This document shows positions 36,211-45,340 of a DNA stretch of 64,000 nucleotides, one piece after another (within the stretch, counting starts at the first letter, position 1; each line of letters begins with the position of its first letter). The notes beneath the pieces were generated by a model. That model was not told the origin of the DNA and ran no database searches. It saw nothing but the letters and a program-made list of their open reading frames with translations. The stretch is from Ilyomonas sp963790435 (GTDB lineage: Bacteria > Bacteroidota > Bacteroidia > Chitinophagales > Chitinophagaceae), in NCBI GenBank assembly GCA_963790435.1, contig CAWBOI010000001.1:1240001-1304000 (forward strand). Direction: 5' to 3'. A program made the translations under genes and the position numbers.

Positions 36211-36410
36211 TGATTCAACCAGGTTAAAAGGACAAACATAAACAAGTTGTAACAGAGTTAATGCCAGGTTTATTTTTGCACAAATAATAAAGAAGTGAAA
36301 GTAGGTTTGGCTTCGGTGAATGGAAAAAGAACTTGTGTCGGCGTGTGATTGGAAAGATAAAAGATTACGTCTATTTTTGAATTAGCGGTCATCATAATAT
36401 AAACACCGAA

Positions 36411-36723
36411 ATGAAATTTAAAACAGACATTGTAGAAAAAATCGAAACTGGCTTTGGTGTGAAATTAAATGAAGTACCTGAAACCTTAAAAATTGCAATT
36501 AAAAACATAAAATATCTGAAAACGGATAAAGTTATTCGATGCACATTTTTTATCTAAAGGAAATATTGATGAATTGAACAGGCTTATCAAAGTAGCAATA
36601 AATGACACAAGAGATGTTATGCTTTGGGCAGATTATGAAAAGCTGGATGGTGATTTTAATTACAAAAGAGTAAGAGATTTCAATAAGACTTTTGAAGAAA
36701 GTATAAACAATGTGACGGAATAA
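36411..36723 (+). pseudogene. Small hypothetical gene, frameshifted
   Basis: The first frame from ATG 36411 (FKTDIVEKIETGFGVKLNEV ...) stops at 36557; the +1 frame from ~36538 continues with DAHFLSKGNIDELNRLIKVA and VMLWADYEKLDG to TAA 36721. Joined, they make a ~103-residue acidic/basic alpha-helical protein with no recognised family. The break is at GTTATTCGATGC (36531-36542), consistent with one extra base. Consensus error or decayed accessory gene. Confidence 0.6.
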
Positions 36724-36731
36724 TTAATTCT

Positions 36732-36804
36732 CCGTTGTTCGTTTCTTCACTTTTATTTTCATTCCTTAATGAATAATTCTGCTGGTGAAGAACACAAACA
36801 ACGG
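36732..36804. repeat. Palindromic element upstream of doxX
   Basis: Arms CCGTTGTTCGTTTCTTCAC (36732-36750) and GTGAAGAACACAAACAACGG (36785-36804) are imperfect inverted copies with a ~34-base loop. A related element flanks the other side of doxX (37383-37467). Confidence 0.7.
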
Positions 36805-36875
36805 CAGAAAATATTTTTATACAACAGCTCTCCAAAGCACTTAAGTTTGTCCGATAGAAAGTTGAAAATAACAAC

Positions 36876-37292
36876 ATGAAAATATCGCAACACAAAATTG
36901 CTGAATGGTTCTTGCGGCTTTCATTGAGTGCAGGATTTTTATCTGCAGTGGCAGATCGTTTTGGTTTGTGGAGCAAAAGTGTATCTGCTTGGGGAAACTG
37001 GAATAACTTTTTAGCTTATACCAAAACGCTCATTCCTTTTGCATCCGGTTCTTTACTTCAAATAGCTGGCGGCATAGCAACGGCTCTGGAAATTACTTTT
37101 GGGTTGGCGTTGTTAATTCCTTTTAAAACTGCCTTTTTTGCAAAATGCAGCAGTGTCTTATTACTGTTATTTGCATTGTCAATGACCCTTTCAACCAGCA
37201 TCAAAGCGCCACTTGATGCTTCCGTGTTCACCGCATCAGCGGCTGCCTTTGCGTTGAGCCTGATAGTAAAGTTGAATACATCAAAACGTTAA
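36876..37292 (+). CDS. DoxX family membrane protein
   Basis: 138 residues, four predicted membrane helices. DoxX-like layout: FLRLSLSAGFLSAVADRFG at the start, then GGIATALEITFGLALLIPFK and two further helices. DoxX-family proteins sit in the inner membrane and have roles in redox or thiol stress in some bacteria; the function here is not known. It is bracketed by two related palindromic elements. Confidence 0.82.
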   Translation: MKISQHKIAEWFLRLSLSAGFLSAVADRFGLWSKSVSAWGNWNNFLAYTKTLIPFASGSLLQIAGGIATALEITFGLALLIPFKTAFFAKCSSVLLLLFALSMTLSTSIKAPLDASVFTASAAAFALSLIVKLNTSKR

Positions 37293-37382
37293 TCCAGGTT
37301 TTATCGGCAAAAACAAACAAGCGGTGTTTAGCGAAATATGGCATCAAAGCAAAAGTCTTGTTTATCATTTTTCCTCCGTTCG

Positions 37383-37467
37383 CCGTTGTTGGTGTTCTTC
37401 ACTAACAATACATTTATTCATTCTTTTGTGCAGATTTTAAATCATCCTGTTGGTGAAGAACACCAAC
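37383..37467. repeat. Palindromic element downstream of doxX
   Basis: Arms CCGTTGTTGGTGTTCTTCAC (37383-37402) and GTGAAGAACACCAAC (37453-37467), with a ~50-base loop containing a TTTATTCATTC stretch similar to the loop of the upstream element. A 15-bp core pairs perfectly. It lies between convergent genes. Confidence 0.75.
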
Positions 37468-37501
37468 TGAGGTAACAACCTTTTTGGTAAACAACACCCC
37501 G

Positions 37502-38812
37502 TCACGCTTCCTTCACACTTTCCTCTAACTCTTTTTTCTTTTTATCAGAAAGGGTGATGAGAACTTTATCAATTCGCTGGCCATCCATGTCAACAATTTC
37601 AAAAGCAAAACCTCGATGCTGCATCACATCGCCGGTAACAGGTATGCGTTCTAAATGATACAAAATAAAACCTGCCAGCGTGTTGAAGGTTTCGGTGTCT
37701 TCGTCATCCAACCAATTTGTAATGTGGAAGTAGGATAAAAAATTAAAGTAAGGAATTTGTGCATCTACTAAATAACTGCCATCCTGACGTTGTACAATTT
37801 CATAATCTTCTTCATGCGATTCAGCAATATCGCCTACAATTGCTTCCAGAATATCATTCAATGTTATCATGCCTTGCAGCGTGCCGTATTCATCCACAAT
37901 AAAAGCATAGTGAATTTTAGAGCTTTTAAATTTTTCTAACACCTGGTAAGCCGAATTGGTTTCGGGAACAAAAGCAGCATTCTGCATCAGCGTTTGCAAT
38001 TTAGTTTGAGGCGCAACCACAAATAGATCTTTTAAAAAAACAACACCTTTGATTTCATCAATCGAACCTTCGCAAAGCGGATATACAGAATGAATGTCGA
38101 AATTGTTTCTTACCTGTTCTACTGTTGCATTCACATCTAACCAAACCATATCGCTGCGGTGCGTCATCAGCGACGCAATGTTCCGGTCACTCAAATGAAA
38201 TACGCGCTCAATAATTTGCTGCTCGGCTTCTTCAATGGTACCATGTTCGGTACCTTCACTAATAATGGCTTTAATTTCATCTTCTGTTACCTGCGAATCT
38301 TTCGGGCGAATGCGCAAAAGCTGAATCAGAATACTGCTGCTTTTTCCCAGCAACCAGATAAAAGGATACGTAATAAAAGTAATCAAGCGCATAGGCTTGG
38401 CCATTACTTTTGAAATACCTTCAGGATTGCTTAACCCAATGCGTTTCGGCACCAGTTCGCCAAACACCAATGAAAAATAAGTGATGATGATAACAACCAA
38501 AACAGCAGAAATCGTTTGCGCGTAAGGTTGGAACAATTGAAAACGACTGAGGAACGGAACAAATGCGTTTTCGATAGTTTTTCCCGAAAAAATACCCGTG
38601 ATAAAAGTGATGAGGGTAATGGCGAATTGTACGGTTGAAATAAATGATTCAGGGTGGTTGGCCAATTCCAAGGCTTCCCTGGCGGCTTTATCTCCTTTCA
38701 TTGCCTGGCTTTCTAATCGCGCTTTGCGCGACGAAACCAAAGCTATCTCGCTCATAGCAAAAACGCCGTTGATAATGATTAGGACAAAAAGAAGAAGAAC
38801 AATTCCAATCAT
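37502..38812 (-). CDS. CNNM/CorC-type hemolysin-family transporter protein
   Basis: About 436 residues from ATG 38812; an in-frame TTG lies at 38830. N-terminal CNNM (DUF21) membrane domain (IGIVLLLFVLIIINGVFAM, SEIALVSSRKARL), a CBS pair (LMTHRSDMVWLDV ... FIVDEYGTLQGMITLNDI) and a C-terminal CorC/HlyC domain (IPYFNFLSYFHI, TLAGFILYHLERIPVTGD). Members are linked to Mg2+/Co2+ efflux. A TAnnTTTG box lies 14 nt before the ATG. Confidence 0.9.
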   Translation of the reverse strand: MIGIVLLLFVLIIINGVFAMSEIALVSSRKARLESQAMKGDKAAREALELANHPESFISTVQFAITLITFITGIFSGKTIENAFVPFLSRFQLFQPYAQTISAVLVVIIITYFSLVFGELVPKRIGLSNPEGISKVMAKPMRLITFITYPFIWLLGKSSSILIQLLRIRPKDSQVTEDEIKAIISEGTEHGTIEEAEQQIIERVFHLSDRNIASLMTHRSDMVWLDVNATVEQVRNNFDIHSVYPLCEGSIDEIKGVVFLKDLFVVAPQTKLQTLMQNAAFVPETNSAYQVLEKFKSSKIHYAFIVDEYGTLQGMITLNDILEAIVGDIAESHEEDYEIVQRQDGSYLVDAQIPYFNFLSYFHITNWLDDEDTETFNTLAGFILYHLERIPVTGDVMQHRGFAFEIVDMDGQRIDKVLITLSDKKKKELEESVKEA

Positions 38813-38826
38813 AGTGGTATAAAACC

Positions 38827-38834
38827 GCAAATTT
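38827..38834 (-). promoter_or_regulatory. -7 box for CNNM/CorC gene
   Basis: TAAATTTG on the minus strand, ending 14 nt before the ATG at 38812; it supports that start over the upstream TTG, which falls inside this box. Confidence 0.5.
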
Positions 38835-39016
38835 ACACAATGTAAAACAAATGGTTAGTATGCAGCCAAGCGAAAGTTGTACCTCAAAAAGAAGGATACT
38901 TTTTTAAACCGTTTTTTTGAATGGGATGATGATGAAACTTTTCGTGCAAAAACAAATCAACTTTCTACTACCAACAGAACAGAACTTATAACACAACGTT
39001 TGTAATTGTCCTCACT

Positions 39017-39024
39017 TACTTTTG
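39017..39024 (+). promoter_or_regulatory. -7 box abutting rluD start
   Basis: TACTTTTG ends only 4 nt before the ATG at 39029; a TTTG lies at 38999-39002. If used, the transcript would be leaderless or start at the next in-frame ATG. Confidence 0.45.
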
Positions 39025-39028
39025 CATT

Positions 39029-40072
39029 ATGCCCGAACTGAAAGACTTTTTTGTTGACTTACAGGATGAACTTTACGAGCGGCAAGTGTTTGTTGTTGAT
39101 AAAGGACAAGAGCCAATGCGCATTGACAAATGGCTGCACATCAGACTGTACAACATAACGCGCAACAAAATTCAGAAAGGCATTGAAGCCGGCTTCGTAA
39201 CGGTAAACGGAAAAGAGATTAAAAACAATTATCGCATCAAACCCGGCGATGAAGTTACCATTTTGGTTGAGCAAAGTCCTGAGAATGGTGAAATCATTCC
39301 CGAACCCATTCCGCTGAACATTGTGTATGAAGACGAGTCTGTAATGGTGATTAACAAACCGGCTAACATCGTGGTGCATCCGGGCGTTGGCAATTATGCA
39401 GGCACTTTGCTCAATGGCATTGCTTATCATTTGCTGGAGCAAGATTCATCGCTTACCGAAGATGAATTGCCACGTTATGGTTTGGTTCATCGCATTGATA
39501 AAAACACAACGGGTTTGCTGGTGGTTGCCAAAACTGATGTAGCCGCTTCTCATCTGGCGCGGCAGTTTTACCTGCACACCACTTCGCGCAAATACATTGC
39601 GCTGGTTTGGGGCGATGTGAAAGAAGACGAAGGCACCATTGATGCGCACATTGCAAGGCATCTGCGGTACCGAAAAATTTTCGATGCCTATCCTGAAGGC
39701 GACCATGGCAAACATGCGGTTACACATTACAGAGTATTGGAGCGTTTTCATTATGTAACATTAGTAGAGTGCATACTGGAGACAGGCCGCACACACCAGA
39801 TTCGGGTGCACATGAAATACATTGGACATACGCTTTTTAACGATTGGGAATACGGTGGCGATAAAATTTTAAAAGGTACTGTTTTCAACAAGTACAAACA
39901 GTTTGTTGACAACTGTTTTGAAGTGTGCCCGCGTATTGCCTTACACGCGCAAACGCTGGGTTTCGATCATCCGAAAACCGGCAAGCGCATGAACTTTTTT
40001 GCACCGCTGCCTTCCGATATGAGCAATGTAATTGAAAAGTGGCGCGACTATGTAAAGCCACATCAGTTGTAA
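39029..40072 (+). CDS. rluD: RluD-family pseudouridine synthase
   Basis: 347 residues. N-terminal S4 RNA-binding domain (MRIDKWLHIRLYNITRNKIQ), then the RluA/RluC/RluD catalytic core with HRIDKNTTGLLVVAK, where the Asp is the nucleophile, and TGRTHQIRVHM. It converts uridines of 23S rRNA to pseudouridine; the family and length fit RluD, but RluA/C specificities cannot be excluded. A -7 box abuts the start. Confidence 0.9.
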   Translation: MPELKDFFVDLQDELYERQVFVVDKGQEPMRIDKWLHIRLYNITRNKIQKGIEAGFVTVNGKEIKNNYRIKPGDEVTILVEQSPENGEIIPEPIPLNIVYEDESVMVINKPANIVVHPGVGNYAGTLLNGIAYHLLEQDSSLTEDELPRYGLVHRIDKNTTGLLVVAKTDVAASHLARQFYLHTTSRKYIALVWGDVKEDEGTIDAHIARHLRYRKIFDAYPEGDHGKHAVTHYRVLERFHYVTLVECILETGRTHQIRVHMKYIGHTLFNDWEYGGDKILKGTVFNKYKQFVDNCFEVCPRIALHAQTLGFDHPKTGKRMNFFAPLPSDMSNVIEKWRDYVKPHQL

Positions 40073-40085
40073 TTTTTCTCAATAA

Positions 40086-40179
40086 GAACCACAAAGACAC
40101 GAAGAACACAAAGCAACACAAGGAATTATTGATAAAACAAACTTCGTGGTTCTTAGTGCTCTTTGCGGCTTTGTGGTTC
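40086..40179. repeat. CACAAAG-type inverted repeat upstream of cysteine desulfurase
   Basis: Left arm GAACCACAAAGACACGAAG (40086 on) and right arm ending GGCTTTGTGGTTC (to 40179) are degenerate inverted copies. Related elements lie at 41371-41460 and 46956-47046. Confidence 0.65.
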
Positions 40180-40206
40180 AAACAAAATTTTCAGGCAAAA
40201 ACAAAA

Positions 40207-41343
40207 ATGAACACAACGTCCAGAATCTATTTTGACAATGCTGCCACCACACCGTTGGATGCAGAAGTGTTAGATGCCATGATGCCTTATTTAACGGCAC
40301 AGTTTGGCAATCCGTCTTCTATTTACAGCTATGGCAGAGAGAGCCGTATGGCAATTGAAAACAGCCGAAAAACAGTGGCTAAAATATTGGGTGCAAAACC
40401 TTCGGAAATCTTTTTCACCAGCGGCGGAACGGAAAGCAGCAACACAGCCATCAACGCGGCTATTACTGATTTGGGTTGCCGGCATATTATTACTTCTTCC
40501 ATTGAACATCACGCCACATTGCATACGGTAGAATATCTGCAAAAACAAAAAGGCATTAGCGTAAGTTATGTAAAGCTGTTGCCAAACGGTCATGTTGATT
40601 TGAATGATTTAAAACGATTGCTCGATACCATTCCTCAAAAATGTTTGGTAACATTGATGCACGCGAATAATGAGATTGGTAACCTTTCCAACATACATGC
40701 GATTGGTAATTTATGCAAGCAATATGGCGCCATTTTTCACAGCGATACGGTGCAAACAGTCGGACATTTTCCTTTCGATTTACGAAACACGCCAGTGCAC
40801 TTCGTTACCGGCGCGGCGCATAAGTTTCATGGGCCGAAAGGTGTTGGTATCTTGTACGTCAATGAAAATATAAAGGTTTATCCGTTCATCAATGGCGGCT
40901 CGCAGGAACGCAACATGCGTGCAGGAACTGAGAATTTATATGGTATTGTTGGCTTTGCTAAAGCGTTGCAAATAGCGAGTGATCATTACGAAAATGATCA
41001 AAAACAAATCAACGGATTGCGGTTGTACATGGCTGATTGTTTGCAGAAAGAAATACCATCTGTTTCTTTCAATGGCGATGCTTTTGGAGAAACATTGTAC
41101 ACCATTTTAAATGTTGCTTTTCCTAAAGGGGATAAAACAGACATGCTTCTCTTCAACCTCGACATTCATCACATTTGTGCCTCCGGAGGAAGCGCATGTA
41201 CAAGTGGTGCAAGCCAGGGCAGCCATGTGATTGCAGCGGTTTATCCAGATAAAGATGTAGTTGCTGTTCGCTTTTCTTTTAGTAAGCACAATACAAAAGA
41301 AGAGGTTGACAAAGCCGTAGCCATTTTAAAAACATTGGTATAA
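40207..41343 (+). CDS. Cysteine desulfurase
   Basis: 378 residues from ATG 40207; the frame opens at 40039 but that part is repeat DNA. Motifs: IYFDNAATTPLD at the start, TSGGTESSN, SSIEHHATLH, HANNEIGN, HSDTVQTVGHFPFD, PLP-lysine GAAHKFHGPKGVG, and the sulfur-transfer Cys in ASGGSACTSGA. It supplies sulfur for Fe-S clusters or thio-cofactors; IscS/NifS-type, not SufS. A GCAAAAACAAA word lies just before the ATG. Confidence 0.92.
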   Translation: MNTTSRIYFDNAATTPLDAEVLDAMMPYLTAQFGNPSSIYSYGRESRMAIENSRKTVAKILGAKPSEIFFTSGGTESSNTAINAAITDLGCRHIITSSIEHHATLHTVEYLQKQKGISVSYVKLLPNGHVDLNDLKRLLDTIPQKCLVTLMHANNEIGNLSNIHAIGNLCKQYGAIFHSDTVQTVGHFPFDLRNTPVHFVTGAAHKFHGPKGVGILYVNENIKVYPFINGGSQERNMRAGTENLYGIVGFAKALQIASDHYENDQKQINGLRLYMADCLQKEIPSVSFNGDAFGETLYTILNVAFPKGDKTDMLLFNLDIHHICASGGSACTSGASQGSHVIAAVYPDKDVVAVRFSFSKHNTKEEVDKAVAILKTLV

Positions 41344-41370
41344 AAAAATGATGTTCAGGAATACATAATT

Positions 41371-41460
41371 TAACCGCAGGGAAAAGAGACAACAAAGTTT
41401 ACGCAGAGTTTATTTTTCTCTGGGAAGCCTTCCTTCGCTCTCGTTCTCTGTGGTGAAAAA
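41371..41460. repeat. ACCGCAG / CTGTGGT inverted repeat upstream of GH13 gene
   Basis: Left arm TAACCGCAGGGAAAAGAGAC (41371 on) and right arm TTCTCTGTGGTGAAAAA (41444-41460) are degenerate inverted copies; same general family as 40086-40179 and 46956-47046. Confidence 0.6.
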
Positions 41461-41533
41461 TGTTTACTTTTCTGCAAATTCTTACTTTTAAACTAAAAGA
41501 AAATTCTATCTTTTTCAAATAATTGAATGCACT

Positions 41534-42862
41534 ATGAAACGATTGCTCTTCCTTTTACCATTATTTCTTTCCACGTTTGTTTTTGCACAAAAAGATTCAC
41601 TTGAAGATGGCCATCCTGCCTGGATTATGCAAGGCAATATTTATGAAGTAAATGTGCGGCAATACACACCGGAAGGCACTTTTAAAGCATTTGAAAAAAG
41701 CTTAGACCGATTAAAAAATATGGGAGTGCAAACACTTTGGTTCATGCCGATCAACCCAATTAGTAAAGTAGATAGAAAAGGCGCATTGGGAAGTTATTAC
41801 GCCGTATCGGATTACACCAAAATCAACCCTGAGTTTGGAAATATGGATGATTGGAAACAGTTGGTGAATGATGCGCACAGCAAAGGCTTTAAGGTATTGA
41901 TAGATTGGGTTCCGAACCATACCGGCGCCGACCACTACTGGTTGACTACGCACCCTGATTTTTATGTAAAAGACAGCACCGGAAAACCAAAAATGGAGTT
42001 TGACTGGACAGATACACGCAAGCTCGATTATCACAATCCCGAAATGGTAGATTCGATGATTGCCGATATGAAATTTTGGTTGACCGAAAGTAACATTGAT
42101 GGCTTTCGTTGCGATCATGCTGATGGTCCCACATTAGAGTTTTGGAAGAAATGTATTCCTGAATTAAAAAGAGGCAGAAACCTGTTTATGCTTGCGGAAG
42201 TGGATGCACCGGAATACATTACTGCCGGCTTTGATGCTATCTATCCCTGGGACATATTTCATGTGATGAACGACATTGCTGCAGGTAATAAAAATGCAAT
42301 GGCTTTAGATTCGATTATTAAGCACGATGATGCTGTTTTTCCACCTCATAGCATTGATTTGTATTTTACCAGCAACCATGATGAAAACAGTTGGAACAAA
42401 GCCGATTATGCTACCATGCCCGGAGCCATTCATGCTCCGTTTGCTGTGCTCACACAAACGCTCGAACATGCGGTGCCATTGGTTTACAGCGGTCAGGAAG
42501 CGCCTTACTTAGACTCGATTTCATTCTTTTATAAAGATAGTATCAAGTGGGGTAAATATGCCCGCGCACCGTTTTACAGAACCTTATTAACGCTTAGGAA
42601 AACCAACAAAGCCTTGGATGCGGATGCTTCGTTCACCAAACTCTCTACTTCAAAAGACGAAGCGATTTATGCGTTTATAAGACAAAACAAAAATCAAAAG
42701 ATAATGGTGCTTACCAATTTAAGCAATCAGCCGCAAACCTTCACAGTCAACTATTCTATGCCGCCCTTGATGCAGGATGTGTTTACCAAACGATTGGATC
42801 AAATTAATAAAAATGAAAAAATAAGCTTGCCTGCCTGGGGTTATAAAGTATATTCATATTGA
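41534..42862 (+). CDS. Secreted GH13 alpha-amylase-family glycosidase
   Basis: 442 residues with a signal peptide (LLFLLPLFLSTFVFAQ). GH13 regions are visible: region I DWVPNHTG, region II GFRCDHADGP (nucleophile Asp), region III MLAEVD (acid/base Glu), region IV FTSNHDENSW (transition-state Asp). It hydrolyses alpha-glucans or related sugars in the periplasm or outside. Specificity unknown. It is followed after 14 bp by an NTF2-like gene. Confidence 0.9.
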   Translation: MKRLLFLLPLFLSTFVFAQKDSLEDGHPAWIMQGNIYEVNVRQYTPEGTFKAFEKSLDRLKNMGVQTLWFMPINPISKVDRKGALGSYYAVSDYTKINPEFGNMDDWKQLVNDAHSKGFKVLIDWVPNHTGADHYWLTTHPDFYVKDSTGKPKMEFDWTDTRKLDYHNPEMVDSMIADMKFWLTESNIDGFRCDHADGPTLEFWKKCIPELKRGRNLFMLAEVDAPEYITAGFDAIYPWDIFHVMNDIAAGNKNAMALDSIIKHDDAVFPPHSIDLYFTSNHDENSWNKADYATMPGAIHAPFAVLTQTLEHAVPLVYSGQEAPYLDSISFFYKDSIKWGKYARAPFYRTLLTLRKTNKALDADASFTKLSTSKDEAIYAFIRQNKNQKIMVLTNLSNQPQTFTVNYSMPPLMQDVFTKRLDQINKNEKISLPAWGYKVYSY

Positions 42863-42876
42863 TTAATAATAAGTGT

Positions 42877-43233
42877 ATGGAACAGTTACATGAAAACATA
42901 ATTCAGAAAGCTTACAATGCGTTTAACGCAAGAGACATTGATGCAGTTCTTTCGTTGATGGATGATGAGGTTCATTGGCCTAATGGTTGGGAAGGCGGTT
43001 ATGTAAACGGGCATGATGAAGTGAGAGAATATTGGACAAGACAATGGAAAGAAGTGACTCCAACCGTAACGCCGCTTTCAATGCAAACAACAAACGATGG
43101 AAGAATAGATGTTGAAGTTCGGCAGTTGGTAAAAGATGGGGAAGGCAAGATTGTGTTTGATGGAATTGTGCATCACATCTATCAGTTTGATGAGGGGAAA
43201 ATAAAAAGTATGGAAATCAAACCTGCTGAGTAA
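42877..43233 (+). CDS. NTF2-like / SnoaL-like small protein
   Basis: 118 residues from ATG 42877 (an upstream TTG at 42859 overlaps the GH13 stop). Cone-shaped NTF2-like fold features: IIQKAYNAFNARDIDAVLSL, DDEVHWPNGWEGGYVNGHDE, REYWTRQWK and a YQFDEGKIKSMEI end. Members serve as isomerases, hydratases or ligand-binding proteins; no reaction can be assigned. Probably co-transcribed with the GH13 gene; a strong terminator follows. Confidence 0.82.
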   Translation: MEQLHENIIQKAYNAFNARDIDAVLSLMDDEVHWPNGWEGGYVNGHDEVREYWTRQWKEVTPTVTPLSMQTTNDGRIDVEVRQLVKDGEGKIVFDGIVHHIYQFDEGKIKSMEIKPAE

Positions 43234-43253
43234 AGATAAATTCAGGATAAACA

Positions 43254-43291
43254 AAAGGTTCCAAACGTTTTAAAACGTTTGGAACCTTTTG
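43254..43291. terminator. Bidirectional terminator
   Basis: A long perfect palindrome, AAAGGTTCCAAACGTTTT and its complement, between converging genes, with A- and T-tracts on the two sides. Confidence 0.85.
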
Positions 43292-43336
43292 TTTATCCAA
43301 TAAATCCTTAACATCCTATCAATCCCAGTTCAGACA

Positions 43337-44596
43337 TTATCTACTTTCTGCCATGTCTGGTATCGCTTCTGCTTTGTATTCTCCACCATCCAATTTTTGC
43401 TTTGTTTCAGTGAAAGCTTTTAATGTAGTCTGAATATCTTCATCTGTATGCACAGCCGTAGGTATCATGCGGAAAATAATATGTCCTTTCGGTATTACAG
43501 GATACGTTACAATGGAGCAAAACACACCATAATTTTCACGCAAATCCATCACCATTGCAGTCGCTTCTTCCACGCCGCCTTTCATATAAACAGGCGTTAC
43601 AGGGCTGTCGGTTTTACCAATATCAAAGCCCCTTTCTTTCAAGCCGTTTTGCAGTGCCAGCGCATTGTGCCATAACTTTTCTTTCAGTTCGGGATGATTG
43701 CGCAACAATTCCAAACGTTTCAGGTTGCCAATGACAAATGGCATCGGCAAACTCTTCGCAAAAATTTGCGAGCGAATGTTGTAACGGATGTAATCAATAA
43801 TCACGTGCGGACCCGCCAAAAATGCACCAATGGAAGCCATTGATTTCGCAAAAGTTGAGAAGTACAAATCAATTCCATCCTGGCAACCTTGCTCCTCACC
43901 AGCTCCTGCGCCGGTTTTGCCCAAGGTTCCAAAACCATGCGCATCATCTACCAATAACCGAAACTCATACGTATCTTTCAACTCACAAATTTCTTTCAGT
44001 TTGCCCTGGTCGCCAGCCATACCAAACACGCCTTCTGTTATCACCAGAATGCCACCCGCATTTTGCTTTTCAATCAAAGCAGTTGCACGTTCCAATTGCT
44101 TTCTCAAATCTTCCACATCGTTGTGTTTATACACATATCTGTGCCCTCGATGAAGGCGCAAGCCATCAATAATACAGGCATGGCTTTCGGCATCATATAC
44201 GATCACATCGTGCCTACTACAAATAGCATCAATGGTGCTCATGATACCCTGGTAGCCATAGTTTAGCAAAATGGCATCTTCCTTTCCTTCAAATTCTGCC
44301 AGTTCTTTTTCTAATTGCTCATGCCAGTTGGTGTTGCCGCTCATCATGCGAGCACCCATTGGCGCAGCCAAACCCCATTGTGCCGCAGCTTCAGCATCTG
44401 TCTTTCTTACTTCAGGATGATCGGCTAAACCCAGATAATTATTTAAACTCCAAACAATTACTTCTTTACCTCGAAATTTCATACGGCTGTTGATTTCACC
44501 TTCCAGCTTTGGAAAAGCAAAATAGCCATGTGCACGATCGCGATGTTGCCCAAGGGGTCCATAGTTTTTTACCAGTTGCTCAAAAATATCTGCCAT
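43337..44596 (-). CDS. spt: Alpha-oxoamine synthase (serine palmitoyltransferase-like)
   Basis: 419 residues, PLP-dependent fold-type I. Motifs: WSLNNYLGLADHPEVRK, GARMMSGNTNWHEQLE, LNYGYQGIMSTI, LLVDDAHGFGTLGKTGAG and PLP-lysine STFAKSMASIGAF. Length and the N-terminal part fit Bacteroidota serine palmitoyltransferases, which make 3-ketosphinganine for sphingolipids. 2-amino-3-ketobutyrate CoA ligase (Kbl) and 8-amino-7-oxononanoate synthase are alternatives; no tdh or bio gene is adjacent. A -7 box lies 35 nt before the ATG. Confidence 0.82.
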   Translation of the reverse strand: MADIFEQLVKNYGPLGQHRDRAHGYFAFPKLEGEINSRMKFRGKEVIVWSLNNYLGLADHPEVRKTDAEAAAQWGLAAPMGARMMSGNTNWHEQLEKELAEFEGKEDAILLNYGYQGIMSTIDAICSRHDVIVYDAESHACIIDGLRLHRGHRYVYKHNDVEDLRKQLERATALIEKQNAGGILVITEGVFGMAGDQGKLKEICELKDTYEFRLLVDDAHGFGTLGKTGAGAGEEQGCQDGIDLYFSTFAKSMASIGAFLAGPHVIIDYIRYNIRSQIFAKSLPMPFVIGNLKRLELLRNHPELKEKLWHNALALQNGLKERGFDIGKTDSPVTPVYMKGGVEEATAMVMDLRENYGVFCSIVTYPVIPKGHIIFRMIPTAVHTDEDIQTTLKAFTETKQKLDGGEYKAEAIPDMAESR

Positions 44597-44631
44597 AGTA
44601 TTTTGATTGATGATTGCAGTTTAAAACGCCG

Positions 44632-44639
44632 CAAAATTA
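44632..44639 (-). promoter_or_regulatory. -7 box for spt-like gene
   Basis: TAATTTTG on the minus strand matches TAnnTTTG, 35 nt before the ATG at 44596. Confidence 0.45.
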
Positions 44640-44718
44640 ACCATTAAATGGCTGATGTTACAAATTTGCTCCATGTGTAACATTTGTTTAGGAAGAGAAA
44701 AAGGGGCAAAAACAAACC

Positions 44719-45228
44719 TTACTTCAGCTTGCGAACCAGCCTTTTAACATTCGGTACTTTTATTTTTGGCGCTTTTATTTTGCTTACTTTATTCGTGAAT
44801 TGGGTTAGCGATCCAATGGTAGCAGCCGCCGCCAAACCGCCTGCAATGTAAATGCCAATGGTTAAATATTCGGTTGCTTTTGTGCGTCTGCTATGAGCAG
44901 TATCCAGATTCAGTTGTTCGGGAAGTTCCACAGCACTGATGCCAGCGGCAATGCCCAAAACGGTGCCTTTCAAATCCGCAGCGTCGCCACCGGCAAGGCT
45001 GTAATACAACGTGTAAGCTATGAGCTCGCTGATGATGGTTTGTTTAAACAGTTCCTTTTCCGGCGGAACAGGAAGATGTACACGTTCTCTTATTTTAGTC
45101 ATCGCTTCCATATCCAGCAAATCCATGCGTGGCGCAACCGAAGGAACGGTTAGCTTCAGCGCTTCGTGAAGTATTGACACGGTAGCTGCACCTGATATTC
45201 CTCCTAATAAGGCAATAATTTTTTTCAT
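44719..45228 (-). CDS. Conserved hypothetical membrane-associated protein
   Basis: 169 residues. Two or three weakly hydrophobic segments (IIALLGGISGAATVSILHEA, LIAYTLYYSLAGGDAA and IGIYIAGGLAAAATIG) suggest a small membrane protein; the tail is basic (VPNVKRLVRKLK). No family recognised. It is divergent from the SAM riboswitch leader about 110 bp away, so it is not part of the methionine operon. A GCAAAAACAAA word lies just beyond its stop. Confidence 0.6.
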   Translation of the reverse strand: MKKIIALLGGISGAATVSILHEALKLTVPSVAPRMDLLDMEAMTKIRERVHLPVPPEKELFKQTIISELIAYTLYYSLAGGDAADLKGTVLGIAAGISAVELPEQLNLDTAHSRRTKATEYLTIGIYIAGGLAAAATIGSLTQFTNKVSKIKAPKIKVPNVKRLVRKLK

Positions 45229-45340
45229 AGTCTTTCTCTTTTTACTGGGCTTGTTGCAAGGCTTATTCCAAAATATTTTTTGCTGATATAAGAAAGCCGC
45301 TTATATCTTTGCCACCGCTTTAAAGAAAGTTCTTTACAAA

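Noticed and set aside
40039..40206. N-terminal extension of the cysteine desulfurase
   Set aside because: The extension is encoded by an inverted repeat and overlaps the rluD stop; family alignment starts at the ATG 40207.
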